The notes under the pieces are model-generated. The model was not told where the DNA came from, made no database searches, and saw nothing but the letters and a program-made list of their open reading frames with translations. Shown piece by piece: positions 17,650 to 27,318 of a stretch of 64,000 nt of DNA. A program made the translations under genes and the position numbers. How positions within the stretch are numbered: the first letter of the stretch is position 1; the number at the start of each line of letters is the position of its first letter. This DNA comes from Clostridia bacterium (lineage in GTDB: Bacteria; Bacillota; Clostridia; Caldicoprobacterales; Caldicoprobacteraceae): contig PKRC01000009.1 of NCBI GenBank assembly GCA_017577715.1, positions 1-64,000 of the forward strand, given 5' to 3'.

Positions 17650-18528
17650 TTATGAGTACTGCTTTTCAAACGCAGCTACGCCACCCATTATCTCGGAAAT
17701 TTCATTGGTGATGACTGCCTGCCTTGCCTGATTGTACTTAATCTGCAGCTGGGCTATCATTTCATCGGCGTTTTTGGTAGCGGTATCCATTGCCATCATC
17801 CTGGCCTGCTGTTCGCTGGCAAATGATTGTATCAACGCCCCGTATATAAATCCCAGAAGGTACTTGGGGATGAGCAGGTCAAGCACTGCTTTAGGCGATG
17901 GATGATATAGTATATCGGCGCGATAGTTGACATCAAGGCTGACATCAAAAAAAGCCGACAGTTCTACTGGCAGCAGCTTTATAACCCGTGGTGTCTGTTT
18001 TACCGTCGATTCCATATGGGTATAGACGATGTACAGCTCATCCGTCTTGTTTTGACTGTAGCAATCTATCAGATATTCGGCCATATCCCTTGAATAGTAA
18101 AAATTTGGATTCTCTGCTGCATCCAAAAATTCATCTCTTACTTTATATCCCTTTTTCTTGAAGAAATCGCGGGCTACATGGCCCACTACGAATATATCAA
18201 CAGAACCGCCGTGCTGCTGTATATGTGAGAGGGCCGTGTGCAGCACGTTATGGTTGTATGCGCCGCACAGCCCTTTATTTCCGGCAATGACCAAATAAGT
18301 AGCTCTTTCATTTCCTCTAGGTATAAAAAAAGGATGGTCTATTTCTGGACTATGGATTATGATGTCTTTGAGAGTAGAGCGTATCTTCTCGAAGTATACA
18401 TGGTTAGCCCTGTATTTTTCCATGGCTCTGCTGAGCTTGGACGAAGCTATGAGGTACATGGCTTTGGTTATTTGCCGCGTTTGGCGTATGGTCCTGATCC
18501 TGCGCTTAATCTCAATCACGCTATACAT
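17650..18528 (-). CDS. atpG: ATP synthase gamma subunit
   Basis: A 292-residue central rotor shaft. The N-terminal coiled coil begins with IKRRIRTIRQTRQITKAMYL and the C-terminal helix ends TNEISEIMGGVAAFEK, both hallmark regions. It lies 21 bases after the alpha gene. Confidence 0.94.
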   Translation of the reverse strand: MYSVIEIKRRIRTIRQTRQITKAMYLIASSKLSRAMEKYRANHVYFEKIRSTLKDIIIHSPEIDHPFFIPRGNERATYLVIAGNKGLCGAYNHNVLHTALSHIQQHGGSVDIFVVGHVARDFFKKKGYKVRDEFLDAAENPNFYYSRDMAEYLIDCYSQNKTDELYIVYTHMESTVKQTPRVIKLLPVELSAFFDVSLDVNYRADILYHPSPKAVLDLLIPKYLLGFIYGALIQSFASEQQARMMAMDTATKNADEMIAQLQIKYNQARQAVITNEISEIMGGVAAFEKQYS

Positions 18529-18549
18529 GGCAATATCACCCGCACATCC

Positions 18550-20343
18550 TTATTGCTTCAAGAAGGTCGGTTTAAAATCCTTAACAGCGGTCTCTATCTG
18601 GGCCATGTCCTCTTCCGTTATATCGCCACTTTGGCGTATGTTTTCGATGACGTTCCTGTGATAGCACTCCATATATTCGATAAACTGTTGTTTAAATTCC
18701 TGGATCCTATTTACGGGTACATCCAAAAGCATCTTTCTGGTAACTACATACAGCAGTATTACCTGATGTACTACATCCATGGGGTGGTACTGCTCTTGCT
18801 TGAGCATCTCGGTAATCCTCTCTCCTTGGGCCAGCAATTGCTGGGTAGATGGATCCAGCTCCGAGTTAAACTGGGAAAATACCTGCAGCTCGCGATACTG
18901 TGCAAGCTCCAGGCGCAATGTCCCCGAGACTTTTGCCATGGCTTTAATCTGAGCAGCCTTTCCTACCCTTGATACCGACAGCCCCACATTTACAGCCGGA
19001 CGAATGCCAGCGAAAAACAGCTCGTCTTCCAAGAAAATCTGACCATCGGTTATGGATATTACATTTGTGGGTATATAGGCCGATATATCTCCAGCCTGAG
19101 TTTCTATTATGGGCAGCGCCGTCAAGGACCCACCGCCTTTTTCCTTGCTCAACTTGGCTGAACGCTCCAAAAGGCGGGAATGCAGGTAAAAGATGTCCCC
19201 GGGATAGGCCTCACGCCCAGGAGGACGGCGCAAAAGCAAGGATAATGTCCTATAAGCTACGGCATGTTTGGACAGATCGTCATAGACAATGAGCACGTCC
19301 CTTCCCTTGTACATGAAATATTCCGCCATAGCACAACCCGCATAAGGGGCAATATATTGCATGGTGGCAGAGTCGCTGGCTGTAGCCGAAACCACAATGG
19401 TATAATCCATAGCCCCCATTTCCCTTAGGGTATTAATGACCTGGGATACCGTGGAAGCTTTTTGGCCTATTGCAACGTACACGCATATTACATCCTTACC
19501 TTTTTGGTTGACAATGGTGTCAAGGGCGATGGCCGTCTTACCCGTCTGGCGGTCACCTATGATGAGTTGCCTCTGACCCTTCCCAATGGGTATCATGGAA
19601 TCTATGGCCAGCAGGCCAGTTTGCAGGGGCTGATTTACCACATCCCTCTCATATATGCCGGGGGCCTTGTTCTCAATTTCCCTGTAACCTTCAGGTCGAA
19701 TAGGGCCCTTTCCGTCGAGGGGCTGTCCCAGGGGATTGACCACCCTGCCCAGCAAGCTTTCGCCCACCGGAACCTGTACCATCTTCCCGGTGCTATAGAC
19801 CATCGTTCCTGCGGCTACCGAATTCTGGTTGTTGAGTAGCACCGCGCCCACGGCGTCCTCCTCTAGGTTAAAGGCTATGCCAAATGTACCACCTTCAAAC
19901 CTTAGAAGTTCACCATACATGCAATCGCTCAAACCGCTTATTAGTACCACTCCATCCCCCGAACGCACCACCCGCCCCACATTTTCCACATCAAATTCCT
20001 GCTGGTATTCTTGAATCCTCTCTCTAATAAACTCGCCGACTGACGCCATGTCGGTGAGTTGTTCCGACGATTTGACGCCAGTGACAAGGTCAACCATATC
20101 CCCTTTTTGAAAGTCCAACAGGTGTTCCTTTATCCTACTAAGCTGCCCTTTTAAGCTGCCATCATATATCCTGTCCCCGATGGATACTATGATTCCGCCT
20201 ATTATTTCCGGTTCAACTTTTAAATGAAGTTTCAGCTTCTTGCCTAAAAATTTTGAAAACCGTTCCTCTATTTGCGCAACAGTTGCCTCATCCAATGGAA
20301 AAGCCGACCATAAGGTCCCCGTTTCAACGTTCGGTACATTCAT
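18550..20343 (-). CDS. atpA: Delta C-terminal domain fused to ATP synthase alpha subunit
   Basis: A 597-residue protein, about 95 residues longer than ordinary alpha. Residues ~11-78 read LWSAFPLDEATVAQIEERFS, then a VEPEIIGGIIVSIGDRIYDG stretch and SLKGQLSRIKEHLL: the C-terminal domain of the delta (OSCP) subunit. A linker (~79-98) follows. From Met99 the sequence is alpha: EFIRERIQEYQQEF, P-loop GDRQTGKT (263-270) and the usual C-terminal helices. There is no separate atpH and no delta N-terminal domain. The ATG overlaps the atpF stop (ATGA). An internal ATG at 20047-20049 could yield plain alpha, but only a weak GGA lies upstream of it. Confidence 0.9.
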   Translation of the reverse strand: MNVPNVETGTLWSAFPLDEATVAQIEERFSKFLGKKLKLHLKVEPEIIGGIIVSIGDRIYDGSLKGQLSRIKEHLLDFQKGDMVDLVTGVKSSEQLTDMASVGEFIRERIQEYQQEFDVENVGRVVRSGDGVVLISGLSDCMYGELLRFEGGTFGIAFNLEEDAVGAVLLNNQNSVAAGTMVYSTGKMVQVPVGESLLGRVVNPLGQPLDGKGPIRPEGYREIENKAPGIYERDVVNQPLQTGLLAIDSMIPIGKGQRQLIIGDRQTGKTAIALDTIVNQKGKDVICVYVAIGQKASTVSQVINTLREMGAMDYTIVVSATASDSATMQYIAPYAGCAMAEYFMYKGRDVLIVYDDLSKHAVAYRTLSLLLRRPPGREAYPGDIFYLHSRLLERSAKLSKEKGGGSLTALPIIETQAGDISAYIPTNVISITDGQIFLEDELFFAGIRPAVNVGLSVSRVGKAAQIKAMAKVSGTLRLELAQYRELQVFSQFNSELDPSTQQLLAQGERITEMLKQEQYHPMDVVHQVILLYVVTRKMLLDVPVNRIQEFKQQFIEYMECYHRNVIENIRQSGDITEEDMAQIETAVKDFKPTFLKQ

Positions 20344-20819
20344 GTTTCCACCTTCTCCAGGAATTCCTGTATCATGGCTTTATTCTGTTCAGGGGTTATA
20401 TGGCTTTGCAGGACCTTGGAAGCCAGCTCCACGACCAACTCTGCAGTCTGAGCTTTGAAAGCCTCAATTGCCTGTTGGCGTTCCTGCTCTATTTGGCGCT
20501 TTGCTTGTTCCAGCATGGCCTCTGCCTCTCTTTGCGCCTGTTGCTGCGCCTCCCGTATGCGCTGCTGTGCGGTGTGCTCGGCCTGCTCCATGATGGCCTT
20601 TACCTGCTGGCGCACCTTTTCAAGTTCCTCGCTGGACAAGCGCCTTTTTTCCTCGATCTCGCTTTCGCGCTTTTTGAGCTCCTCCATCTTTGCCTCAATG
20701 TTCTGCGTACGCTTATCCAAAAAACCCTTTATGGGTTTAAAAAGTAGACGCTTTAGAAACCAAAACAGTATAACTATGTTGATTATTTGGAAGACAAACG
20801 TCCAGATATACTCCTTCAT
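20340..20819 (-). CDS. atpF: ATP synthase b subunit
   Basis: A 159-residue stator subunit with one N-terminal membrane helix (residues ~4-25) followed by a long charged, Glu/Gln/Arg-rich coiled coil that would dimerise. Length is normal, so no part of delta is fused to it. Its stop overlaps the start of the delta-alpha fusion by four bases. In this operon the fused delta domain is the only visible partner for the C-terminal end of b. Confidence 0.93.
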   Translation of the reverse strand: MKEYIWTFVFQIINIVILFWFLKRLLFKPIKGFLDKRTQNIEAKMEELKKRESEIEEKRRLSSEELEKVRQQVKAIMEQAEHTAQQRIREAQQQAQREAEAMLEQAKRQIEQERQQAIEAFKAQTAELVVELASKVLQSHITPEQNKAMIQEFLEKVET

Positions 20820-20980
20820 ACCGTATTCACCGTTTCCTTAAATTTTTATTATTCGTGGGAAAGGTATCTCGCAAGAATGTGGCATCAAAAGCCGGTATCG
20901 TTTATTGTATCTTATTTTTGATGAAAACCATAAACCTTTGCTTGCCTATAGTGGTCTGGCTATTTATTATTAGAAAGCAT

Positions 20981-21199
20981 TTACCGCACAAAGATTATGA
21001 GCAATGCAATGACAAAGCCGTATATGGCTATGGACTCTGTAAGAGCCAGGCCCAAGAGCAGAATTCTGTTGATCTGGTTTGCGGCTTCTGGCTGCCTTCC
21101 AGTGGCCTCAACGGCTTTACCGGTAGCAATGCCCATGCCTATACCTGCACCCACGCCAGTCAAAACCGCCAATGCAGCGCCAATAGCAGCTATTCCCAT
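20981..21199 (-). CDS. atpE: ATP synthase c subunit
   Basis: A 72-residue hairpin of two membrane helices joined by the polar loop GRQPEAA. The ion-binding carboxylate is Glu55 in ALTESIAIYG. The position occupied by Gln32 in sodium-type rings is Met22 here (GIGMGIATGKAVE), while the Ser after the Glu is kept. The lack of the Gln favours proton coupling, but this is an inference from known c-ring signatures. A 161-base gap without a gene separates it from atpF. Confidence 0.93.
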   Translation of the reverse strand: MGIAAIGAALAVLTGVGAGIGMGIATGKAVEATGRQPEAANQINRILLLGLALTESIAIYGFVIALLIIFVR

Positions 21200-21297
21200 T
21201 TTTTAGTTCACCTCCTAAGATGATGGTCTCCAACATCTTGACTGCATCAATTTGTTTTTGTGGCATCACAATGCCTTTTTACCAGTTATGCTATAGC

Positions 21298-21975
21298 TCA
21301 TTCTATAGCCTCTCCTATGAACGTCAGCGATAAAGTAATGAATATATAGGTCTGTATAAGCCCATCAAACAGGGTGAAATATATAGATAAAAAAGCAGGT
21401 GCTACAACAGGTACCACCTTGCGGATAAGCTCCATTACCACCAGTCCTCCCAGAATGTTCCCGAACATTCGGGATGCTAGGGATACAGGCACAGCCAAAT
21501 CGCTGAGAACTTTGATGGGAGCAATAAACGGTACGGGTTTGCCATAATTCTTTATCCGGCCCCACAAGCCCTTTTTCTTTATGCCATAAAAGTTGATCAG
21601 GAAAAATGTGATGAGCGACAGGGCAAAGGTAATGACAATGTAGGTAGTAGGAGGTCTCAAGCCAAAAAGCTCAATGGTGTTGGCAAACCCCAGATAGAGC
21701 ACTAGAGTACCGATATAAGGTGCCAGCTCGTCGCTGAATTCATGTACCGCATCGCGGGAAAAACTGTATACCCACTCAACCAGTAATTCAAGTACGTTCT
21801 GAAAACCCCTCGGTATATCCTGAAACCGCGGGAAAATACAAAATCTTACTATAACAGCGAAGATTATCAACCCCGCACTGACAATCCACGATATGCACAC
21901 TGCATCAGTCACGGGTATTCCGCCCATTATGGGTATAGTAAACCACACCTTAGGATTTAAATCTATTCCTTCCAT
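21298..21975 (-). CDS. atpB: ATP synthase a subunit
   Basis: A 225-residue membrane subunit with about five to six helices that forms the ion path next to the c ring. The conserved arginine lies in the penultimate helix region SLASRMFGNILGGLVVMEL, and the C-terminal helix ends TYIFITLSLTFIGEAIE. It follows atpI and precedes atpE as usual. Confidence 0.93.
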   Translation of the reverse strand: MEGIDLNPKVWFTIPIMGGIPVTDAVCISWIVSAGLIIFAVIVRFCIFPRFQDIPRGFQNVLELLVEWVYSFSRDAVHEFSDELAPYIGTLVLYLGFANTIELFGLRPPTTYIVITFALSLITFFLINFYGIKKKGLWGRIKNYGKPVPFIAPIKVLSDLAVPVSLASRMFGNILGGLVVMELIRKVVPVVAPAFLSIYFTLFDGLIQTYIFITLSLTFIGEAIE

Positions 21976-21996
21976 GCTCCATCGCTTCCCTTCCTC

Positions 21997-22278
21997 TTAA
22001 ATAGTCTTCCCAATACGGCGGTTTTTCTTTATAACATAGAAAAATATGTACAGCACCATGCCGGCACTTAAGGACAACAAAAGCATCGTTGACCAGGCAG
22101 CTGCCAAAGTTAAAATAACCAAAATAATGAAGTTTTTGGCTGCCAAATATACAAAAAATTTTTTGCCCATTCTTTCTGCGTTAAGGGCCCTTGCCACTGC
22201 AGCTTCGGTCAATCGCATCGCTTCTAGCTCAACAAAAAAGCCGCCTATTAAGCCGGCTAAAATAATAATAACCTTCAA
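21997..22278 (-). CDS. atpI: AtpI-like membrane protein
   Basis: A small hydrophobic protein (about 93 residues, three to four membrane segments) at the head of the atp operon, the position of AtpI. Homologues help c-ring assembly. The frame is open back to 22353, but that upstream TTG overlaps the -10 box of the promoter. A TTG at 22278 with AGGTGG eight bases upstream is a better start. Sequence conservation in this family is low, so the name rests partly on position. Confidence 0.7.
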   Translation of the reverse strand: MKVIIILAGLIGGFFVELEAMRLTEAAVARALNAERMGKKFFVYLAAKNFIILVILTLAAAWSTMLLLSLSAGMVLYIFFYVIKKNRRIGKTI

Positions 22279-22352
22279 ATCTTGATACCACCTACAAATT
22301 TGAACTTTAAATTTTTGCCCAACGGGCCGCTCTGTTTGGTTACATAAACTCA

Positions 22353-22381
22353 AGTATAAAAAGTCGCTTAAAAGTTGTCAA
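22353..22381 (-). promoter_or_regulatory. Promoter of the atp operon
   Basis: On the minus strand TTGACA (22376-22381) and TATACT (22353-22358) are separated by 17 bases, a near-perfect sigma-A promoter. It points into atpI and leaves a leader of about 65 bases. Confidence 0.8.
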
Positions 22382-22481
22382 TAAGAAATATTAATTCCCA
22401 TTTGGCGAAAAAGAAAAACAACGCTTAAAAAACGCATATAGTAACATTCTTGCTTTGACACAGGTTAAAATTCTAAGGCAA

Positions 22482-23645
22482 TTAATAATCCTCTATTATG
22501 TAATTTACCGCTGGTGTAAATATGGTTTCCAGGTGATCCATTGCTCTTTGATCATTAACATCAAGCTTACCCTGCTTTTTAGCTTGCGCTGGGGTTATAT
22601 ACCCCCACAACAGCTGTGCAAGGGTTGTGACTGGGATCACGGCTTGTGGCGATGCGTCGCTTGACGATACTTCCATAGCCCCACCAGCATTACGTAGGCT
22701 AAAAACTCCATTGTTCCATTCCAGCAGTGGGTCAATGACCTGTATGTTCAACTCAACTTCTCTTAGAGGTTTTAGTATCCTCAACGCTTGCCCCACATCT
22801 ACGATACGCCCCATTACGTAAGGCTGTTTATACATCATCCCCCTGGGATCGGGCATATCCATATAGGAAATGTCATCCGGCGGCGCATTCCACACGATGG
22901 AATCAATCTGGGAATAGTGGTTGGCAATAAGCCTCATGAGCGCTTTCTGGGCCTCCGGACTGGTATAAATCAGCTCCCTAACCTTGCATTGGCGGTTTGA
23001 AATCTCAAAGAGCACATAACCAATCGCTTGAGAATCCTTTACTGCTATGTACCCAGTGCCACCGGCTATATAGAGGTCATCCAGCAACCGATCCCAGTCA
23101 TCTTCATTTCTCACTACATATCCATTATATGTTTCCATAAATTTTTGGTAACACATATTCATCAGGTGTATTTGCCCTTTATCGGCAGGTATTATGTCTT
23201 CCAGGATTTTACCTGCCGGCCCCAACATCTCCCTACCCCCGCGGTACATTAAATGATGGTAACATATTTCCCAGCCGTGCTTTCTATAAAAATCATAGCG
23301 AAAGGGTAGCAAAATGGACACCCACTCCTGGCGCATGCGCATGATTTCCAAGGCATGCCGGATGAGTGCCCTTGCATTGCCCCTTCCCCTGTATTGGGGC
23401 CAGGTCGAAAGGCCCACCAAGTATGACGTCTTGAGAGGTTGGTCCCTGAGCATGATTTTGTAAGGTAAAAGCTGAAGGGCGCAGCGTATGCTGCCTCCCT
23501 CGTATACCGCCAAAGTATTTTGATCCTTGTATCTCCTGCTGAAAAACCAATTGACAAACTCTGGAGGATCATCAAAGCAGTACTCCCACAGTCTCTTTAT
23601 TTGCGCCATATCATCGGGGCCAGCAAACCTTATCTCCATGATCAT
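22482..23645 (-). CDS. GNAT acetyltransferase, Eis-like
   Basis: A 387-residue protein with an N-terminal GNAT domain (VGLSTWPQYRGRGNARALIR is the acetyl-CoA loop), a second GNAT-like half, and a C-terminal sterol-carrier-like domain. This is the layout of the Eis family, which acetylates amines on drugs, peptides or proteins. The start overlaps the stop of the upstream DUF2156 gene by four bases, so the two are co-translated. The actual substrate cannot be read from the sequence. Confidence 0.75.
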   Translation of the reverse strand: MIMEIRFAGPDDMAQIKRLWEYCFDDPPEFVNWFFSRRYKDQNTLAVYEGGSIRCALQLLPYKIMLRDQPLKTSYLVGLSTWPQYRGRGNARALIRHALEIMRMRQEWVSILLPFRYDFYRKHGWEICYHHLMYRGGREMLGPAGKILEDIIPADKGQIHLMNMCYQKFMETYNGYVVRNEDDWDRLLDDLYIAGGTGYIAVKDSQAIGYVLFEISNRQCKVRELIYTSPEAQKALMRLIANHYSQIDSIVWNAPPDDISYMDMPDPRGMMYKQPYVMGRIVDVGQALRILKPLREVELNIQVIDPLLEWNNGVFSLRNAGGAMEVSSSDASPQAVIPVTTLAQLLWGYITPAQAKKQGKLDVNDQRAMDHLETIFTPAVNYIIEDY

Positions 23646-24541
23646 TCCTCCGCTAGATAACCCGTGTATTTCTCCACCATCTTAACGGGATGGTATGACC
23701 TCTTTGCCTGCCGCAATCCAGGTAACCCCATGTCCTCTTCACGGTTTATATAGCGCACATCCTTCCAGCAATGCTCAGCAAATTGCTGATTGATCATGGC
23801 ATAACATCCATGATATTGCGTATTGGCCTTTTCCACGTGAATGACCGCCATCTCGGGATTGAGCAGCTCCCCTAGCGCAAAAGCTTGGATCTTGCCGTCA
23901 ATCCTCAATGCACCGCCCTTGAGCTTTAAAGCATCAAAATTGCGCAATGCCTCCAGCACAGCCACCTTTTCATATTCCAGCCCGGGGATTGGATCCTTGT
24001 TTTTCATCCATTCCAGCTCGGCCTGTATGCACTCCTCTATGTTTTTGTCGCTCACCGACTCATAAGTGTACTGATAACTTTTTAGGAATTTATTGATATG
24101 ATTCCTCTTTTGATGATATTTCTTGCCCCTCAGGTAAATGAGGTCCTCGGCAAGATAGACATAGTCATCATTATTGGGATCTCTTTCGAATCTAAACAAG
24201 CCGGGCACGGCTTCTTCCAGCATTTCCTTGGTAAGGTCGGTAACCCCTTTCATGATAACGGGATACCCATTTTCTTTAAAATACTGGATCATCTTATGAA
24301 CCGCTATATCTATTTTGCTGTTTTCTCCGGGTACGGGTGGGAAAAAATAATGGAAGTCTTTGCCAAACTTCCCTATGATACAAAGGCAATCCCCGATGAT
24401 TGAAAATTTCAAGTTGAAGGGCTGCCGCCATATATACATGTTTGTAAACGTGAATTCGGAATTCTCATAATGTCTTAAAGAAAAATAGTGGTCAAATATA
24501 GGCTTATCCCCCAGCTCTATTTCTTTAAAATATATATCCAC
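23642..24541 (-). CDS. DUF2156 (phosphatidylglycerol lysyltransferase C-terminal-like) protein
   Basis: About 299 residues of the double-GNAT fold found in the soluble part of MprF/LysX-type aminoacyl-lipid synthases. It contains RGKKYHQKRNHINKF and YHGCYAMINQQFAEH typical of DUF2156. There is no membrane domain, so it is not a complete MprF. A GTG at 24541 with an AAAGGGG site eight bases upstream is preferred over a start at 24601. It may aminoacylate a cell component using charged tRNA. It is coupled to the following acetyltransferase. Confidence 0.7.
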   Translation of the reverse strand: MDIYFKEIELGDKPIFDHYFSLRHYENSEFTFTNMYIWRQPFNLKFSIIGDCLCIIGKFGKDFHYFFPPVPGENSKIDIAVHKMIQYFKENGYPVIMKGVTDLTKEMLEEAVPGLFRFERDPNNDDYVYLAEDLIYLRGKKYHQKRNHINKFLKSYQYTYESVSDKNIEECIQAELEWMKNKDPIPGLEYEKVAVLEALRNFDALKLKGGALRIDGKIQAFALGELLNPEMAVIHVEKANTQYHGCYAMINQQFAEHCWKDVRYINREEDMGLPGLRQAKRSYHPVKMVEKYTGYLAEE

Positions 24542-24652
24542 AATCACTACCCCTTTCTCCTCATTAAAAATATATAATCTCATTTTGGGGCATCTAAACA
24601 CAAATTTTATCGACTTTTATCGATGAGTGGGGTAGTAATGGGATTTGTAGTG

Positions 24653-27313
24653 CTATTGCAGCCTGTTGAATTCCATTATGGCGGCATTCCTATCGCTATT
24701 CACCTCTGCTTCGATGTTTGATAACATCTCTTTTATAACAGCCATCACAGGCTCTAACTTCTCGTAAAATATCACTATCAGATCTCCTGCCTTTGCCCTT
24801 CTTATGGCGGTCTTAAGGGCTTCAACCTCCGAAAGAATTATCTCTACTTTGCTGGGGTCCATGCCTGCGGATAGGACGCCTTCCTTTAGAAGCTTGGCCA
24901 CCTCACCCCTGCATCGGCCTCTCAGGTCAACGTCTTCCTTGATGATGATGCGATCAAAACCCTTTCCGGCTATAAACCCTATGCACCTGATGGTGTCATC
25001 CTGTCTGTCCCCCGGAACTCCTATAATTCCTACCGTTTGTAATGCTCCCATTTTCTTGATGGCCTCTATAACCTGGGTATAGCCGCTGATGTTGTGGGCA
25101 TAGTCCACTACCACCCTGAAATCCCTTATATTGAAGACATTAAAACGACCGGGATTGTGGATCTCATCAGCATAGAAGGAAGCCAGGGCTTTTTGTATGG
25201 TTTCTATGGGTATTTTCATGGCATAAGCAGCGCTTACGGCAGCTAGGCTGTTTTCGATATTGTATGTGAGCATCCCGCCGTAAGTCGCCGGGATGCTGGC
25301 AACGTCCATGCACTGTATAAATCCATCTCCATTGGCAATAGTGATATACTGCCCTTTTAAAAATACCGCCAACCCTCCATTTGCCATGTGTCGGTGAACG
25401 ATGAGGTTGTCCTCCTGTTTGGAGAAATATATTATATTGCACTTCACTCGCTTGGCAGCTTCTACTACCATTGGGTCATCAGCATTGAGTACCACATATC
25501 CGTCTGGCTTTACCGCCTCCACCACCAATGACTTTACATGTAACAAATCCTCCAGGGTATAAATCCCGTCACACCCTAGGTGGTCTTCGGTGATGTTGGT
25601 CAACACAGCGATGTCGCTGAGATCATATCCCAAACCAGATCTGATGATGCCGCCCCTGGCAGTCTCCAGCACTGCTACTTCCACCCTCTTGTCAGTCAAT
25701 ACTATTTTTGCGCTGGCAGGACCCGTGGTATCCCCTTTCATGACACAGCGATGGCCTATGTAAACGCCTCCGGTGGTGGTCATTCCAACGGTATAGCCGT
25801 ATGTCCTTAAGATATGAGCAATCATGCGAACGGTGGTAGTCTTTCCGTTTGTCCCTGTAACCGAAATTATGGGAATGGAGTGTCTACTTCCTGGCGGGAA
25901 GAGCATGTCTATAATGTGCTGGGCAACGTTTCTGGGCTTGCCCTTGGATGGATAAAGGTGCATGCGTATACCTGGCGCGGCGTTTACTTCTATAACCGCC
26001 CCCATCCCTTCCTCTATGGGCTTGGAAATATCGGGGCAGGCAATATCAATCCCTGCAATGTCAAGGCCTATTATCTGGGCAGCCCTTACCGCAATTTCGC
26101 AATTTACTGGGTGTATCTTGTTGGTACAATCGATGGCTTCTCCACCAGTGCTCAAATTTCCGTTGGCCTTTAAATATACCACCTTGCCGGCGGGAGGAAC
26201 GCTTTCCGGCGTGTATCCCTGCTTTCTAAGTAGTGCCAGCGATATTTCATCTATCTTTATTTTGGTGAGCGGCTTTTCATGGCCCTCCCCTCGTCTTTCG
26301 TCCTTATTAACCATATCCACCAGCTGGGCAATGGTATGTATGCCGTCCCCAACTACATGAGGTGGGATTCGCTGGGCAACAGCTACTACCCTGTCGCCCA
26401 CCACCAGCACGCGGTAGTCATTTCCCTTGATATACTTCTCCACTATGACGTTTTCATCCATTTGTTTGGCAATGTTAAAGGCCTGAGCTACTTCATCAGG
26501 TGTGGTAAGGTTAAGGGAAACCCCCTTCCCCTGATTTCCCCTTTCGGGCTTGACCACAACGGGATAACCCAGCTGTTGCGCTATATCCAGCGCTTCTTCA
26601 AGCGAAGTGCATACGCCACCTTCAGGGACGGGTATCCCTCCCTCCCTCAATATCTCTTTGGTCAGGGACTTATCGCAGGCTATATCAACCGAAATACAGG
26701 TGGTATTCTCGGTTATGGTGGCCTCTATCCTTTTTTGGTATTTTCCATATCCTAGCTGTAATATGCTGCTATTCCCGATCCTCATAACTGGGATTCCTCT
26801 TTCCTGCGCTGCCTCAACAATGGCTTTGGTACTGGGGCCTAATTCATTCTTCATGGCCTTAGCTTTTATCCTATTTATATGGGAGTCGAGATCAAAAGCC
26901 TGACCACGGCACAAGGCTTCCACCAGTTGAACCGAGCACCTTCCTGCTTCCAAACCTGCCACCTCATTTATATAGGCATACACAACAATATACTTGGTGG
27001 AATCTTCCATCTGCCTTGCCCTGCCAAAGCTGACCTCATACCCTAGAAGGTATTGTATCTCCAGGGCACAGTGTTCGATGACGTGTGCCAGATAGGTGCC
27101 CTCCATAAGCCTGGTGACAAAGCCACCCGGCCGCCCTAAGGAGCAGTGATGCTGATACAGGCCGGGGAGCAGCCTCAGCAATGCATCGTTAAATCCCTCT
27201 ATATCCTTTGTAGCTACATCGACCAGCTCTTCTAGGTCAATGACCATCTTTATTACCTTTTTATGGCTGTAAATATTTCTCCCTTTAAATGCCTTAAGCT
27301 CACAAATTTTCAA
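24653..27313 (-). CDS. cphA: Cyanophycin synthetase
   Basis: An 886-residue ligase that builds the Asp-Arg storage polymer multi-L-arginyl-poly-L-aspartate. Residues 1-160 form the N-domain. Residues ~215-475 are an ATP-grasp domain (VVVKPERGNQGKGV, VIEVNAAPGIRMH). From ~480 a Mur-ligase-like domain has the P-loop GTNGKTTT (487-494), DHLGCDG and DYAHN. Length matches known CphA. The gene starts five bases after cyanophycinase, giving a two-gene synthesis and breakdown operon. The enzyme acts in the cytoplasm. Confidence 0.93.
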   Translation of the reverse strand: MKICELKAFKGRNIYSHKKVIKMVIDLEELVDVATKDIEGFNDALLRLLPGLYQHHCSLGRPGGFVTRLMEGTYLAHVIEHCALEIQYLLGYEVSFGRARQMEDSTKYIVVYAYINEVAGLEAGRCSVQLVEALCRGQAFDLDSHINRIKAKAMKNELGPSTKAIVEAAQERGIPVMRIGNSSILQLGYGKYQKRIEATITENTTCISVDIACDKSLTKEILREGGIPVPEGGVCTSLEEALDIAQQLGYPVVVKPERGNQGKGVSLNLTTPDEVAQAFNIAKQMDENVIVEKYIKGNDYRVLVVGDRVVAVAQRIPPHVVGDGIHTIAQLVDMVNKDERRGEGHEKPLTKIKIDEISLALLRKQGYTPESVPPAGKVVYLKANGNLSTGGEAIDCTNKIHPVNCEIAVRAAQIIGLDIAGIDIACPDISKPIEEGMGAVIEVNAAPGIRMHLYPSKGKPRNVAQHIIDMLFPPGSRHSIPIISVTGTNGKTTTVRMIAHILRTYGYTVGMTTTGGVYIGHRCVMKGDTTGPASAKIVLTDKRVEVAVLETARGGIIRSGLGYDLSDIAVLTNITEDHLGCDGIYTLEDLLHVKSLVVEAVKPDGYVVLNADDPMVVEAAKRVKCNIIYFSKQEDNLIVHRHMANGGLAVFLKGQYITIANGDGFIQCMDVASIPATYGGMLTYNIENSLAAVSAAYAMKIPIETIQKALASFYADEIHNPGRFNVFNIRDFRVVVDYAHNISGYTQVIEAIKKMGALQTVGIIGVPGDRQDDTIRCIGFIAGKGFDRIIIKEDVDLRGRCRGEVAKLLKEGVLSAGMDPSKVEIILSEVEALKTAIRRAKAGDLIVIFYEKLEPVMAVIKEMLSNIEAEVNSDRNAAIMEFNRLQ

Positions 27314-27318
27314 GTTGA

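Noticed and set aside
20047..20049. Ordinary atpA start at an internal ATG, making the fusion an annotation artefact
   Set aside because: The upstream codons encode an uninterrupted delta C-terminal domain coupled to atpF by an ATGA overlap, and there is only a weak GGA before the internal ATG. It is kept as an alternative start, not as an explanation.
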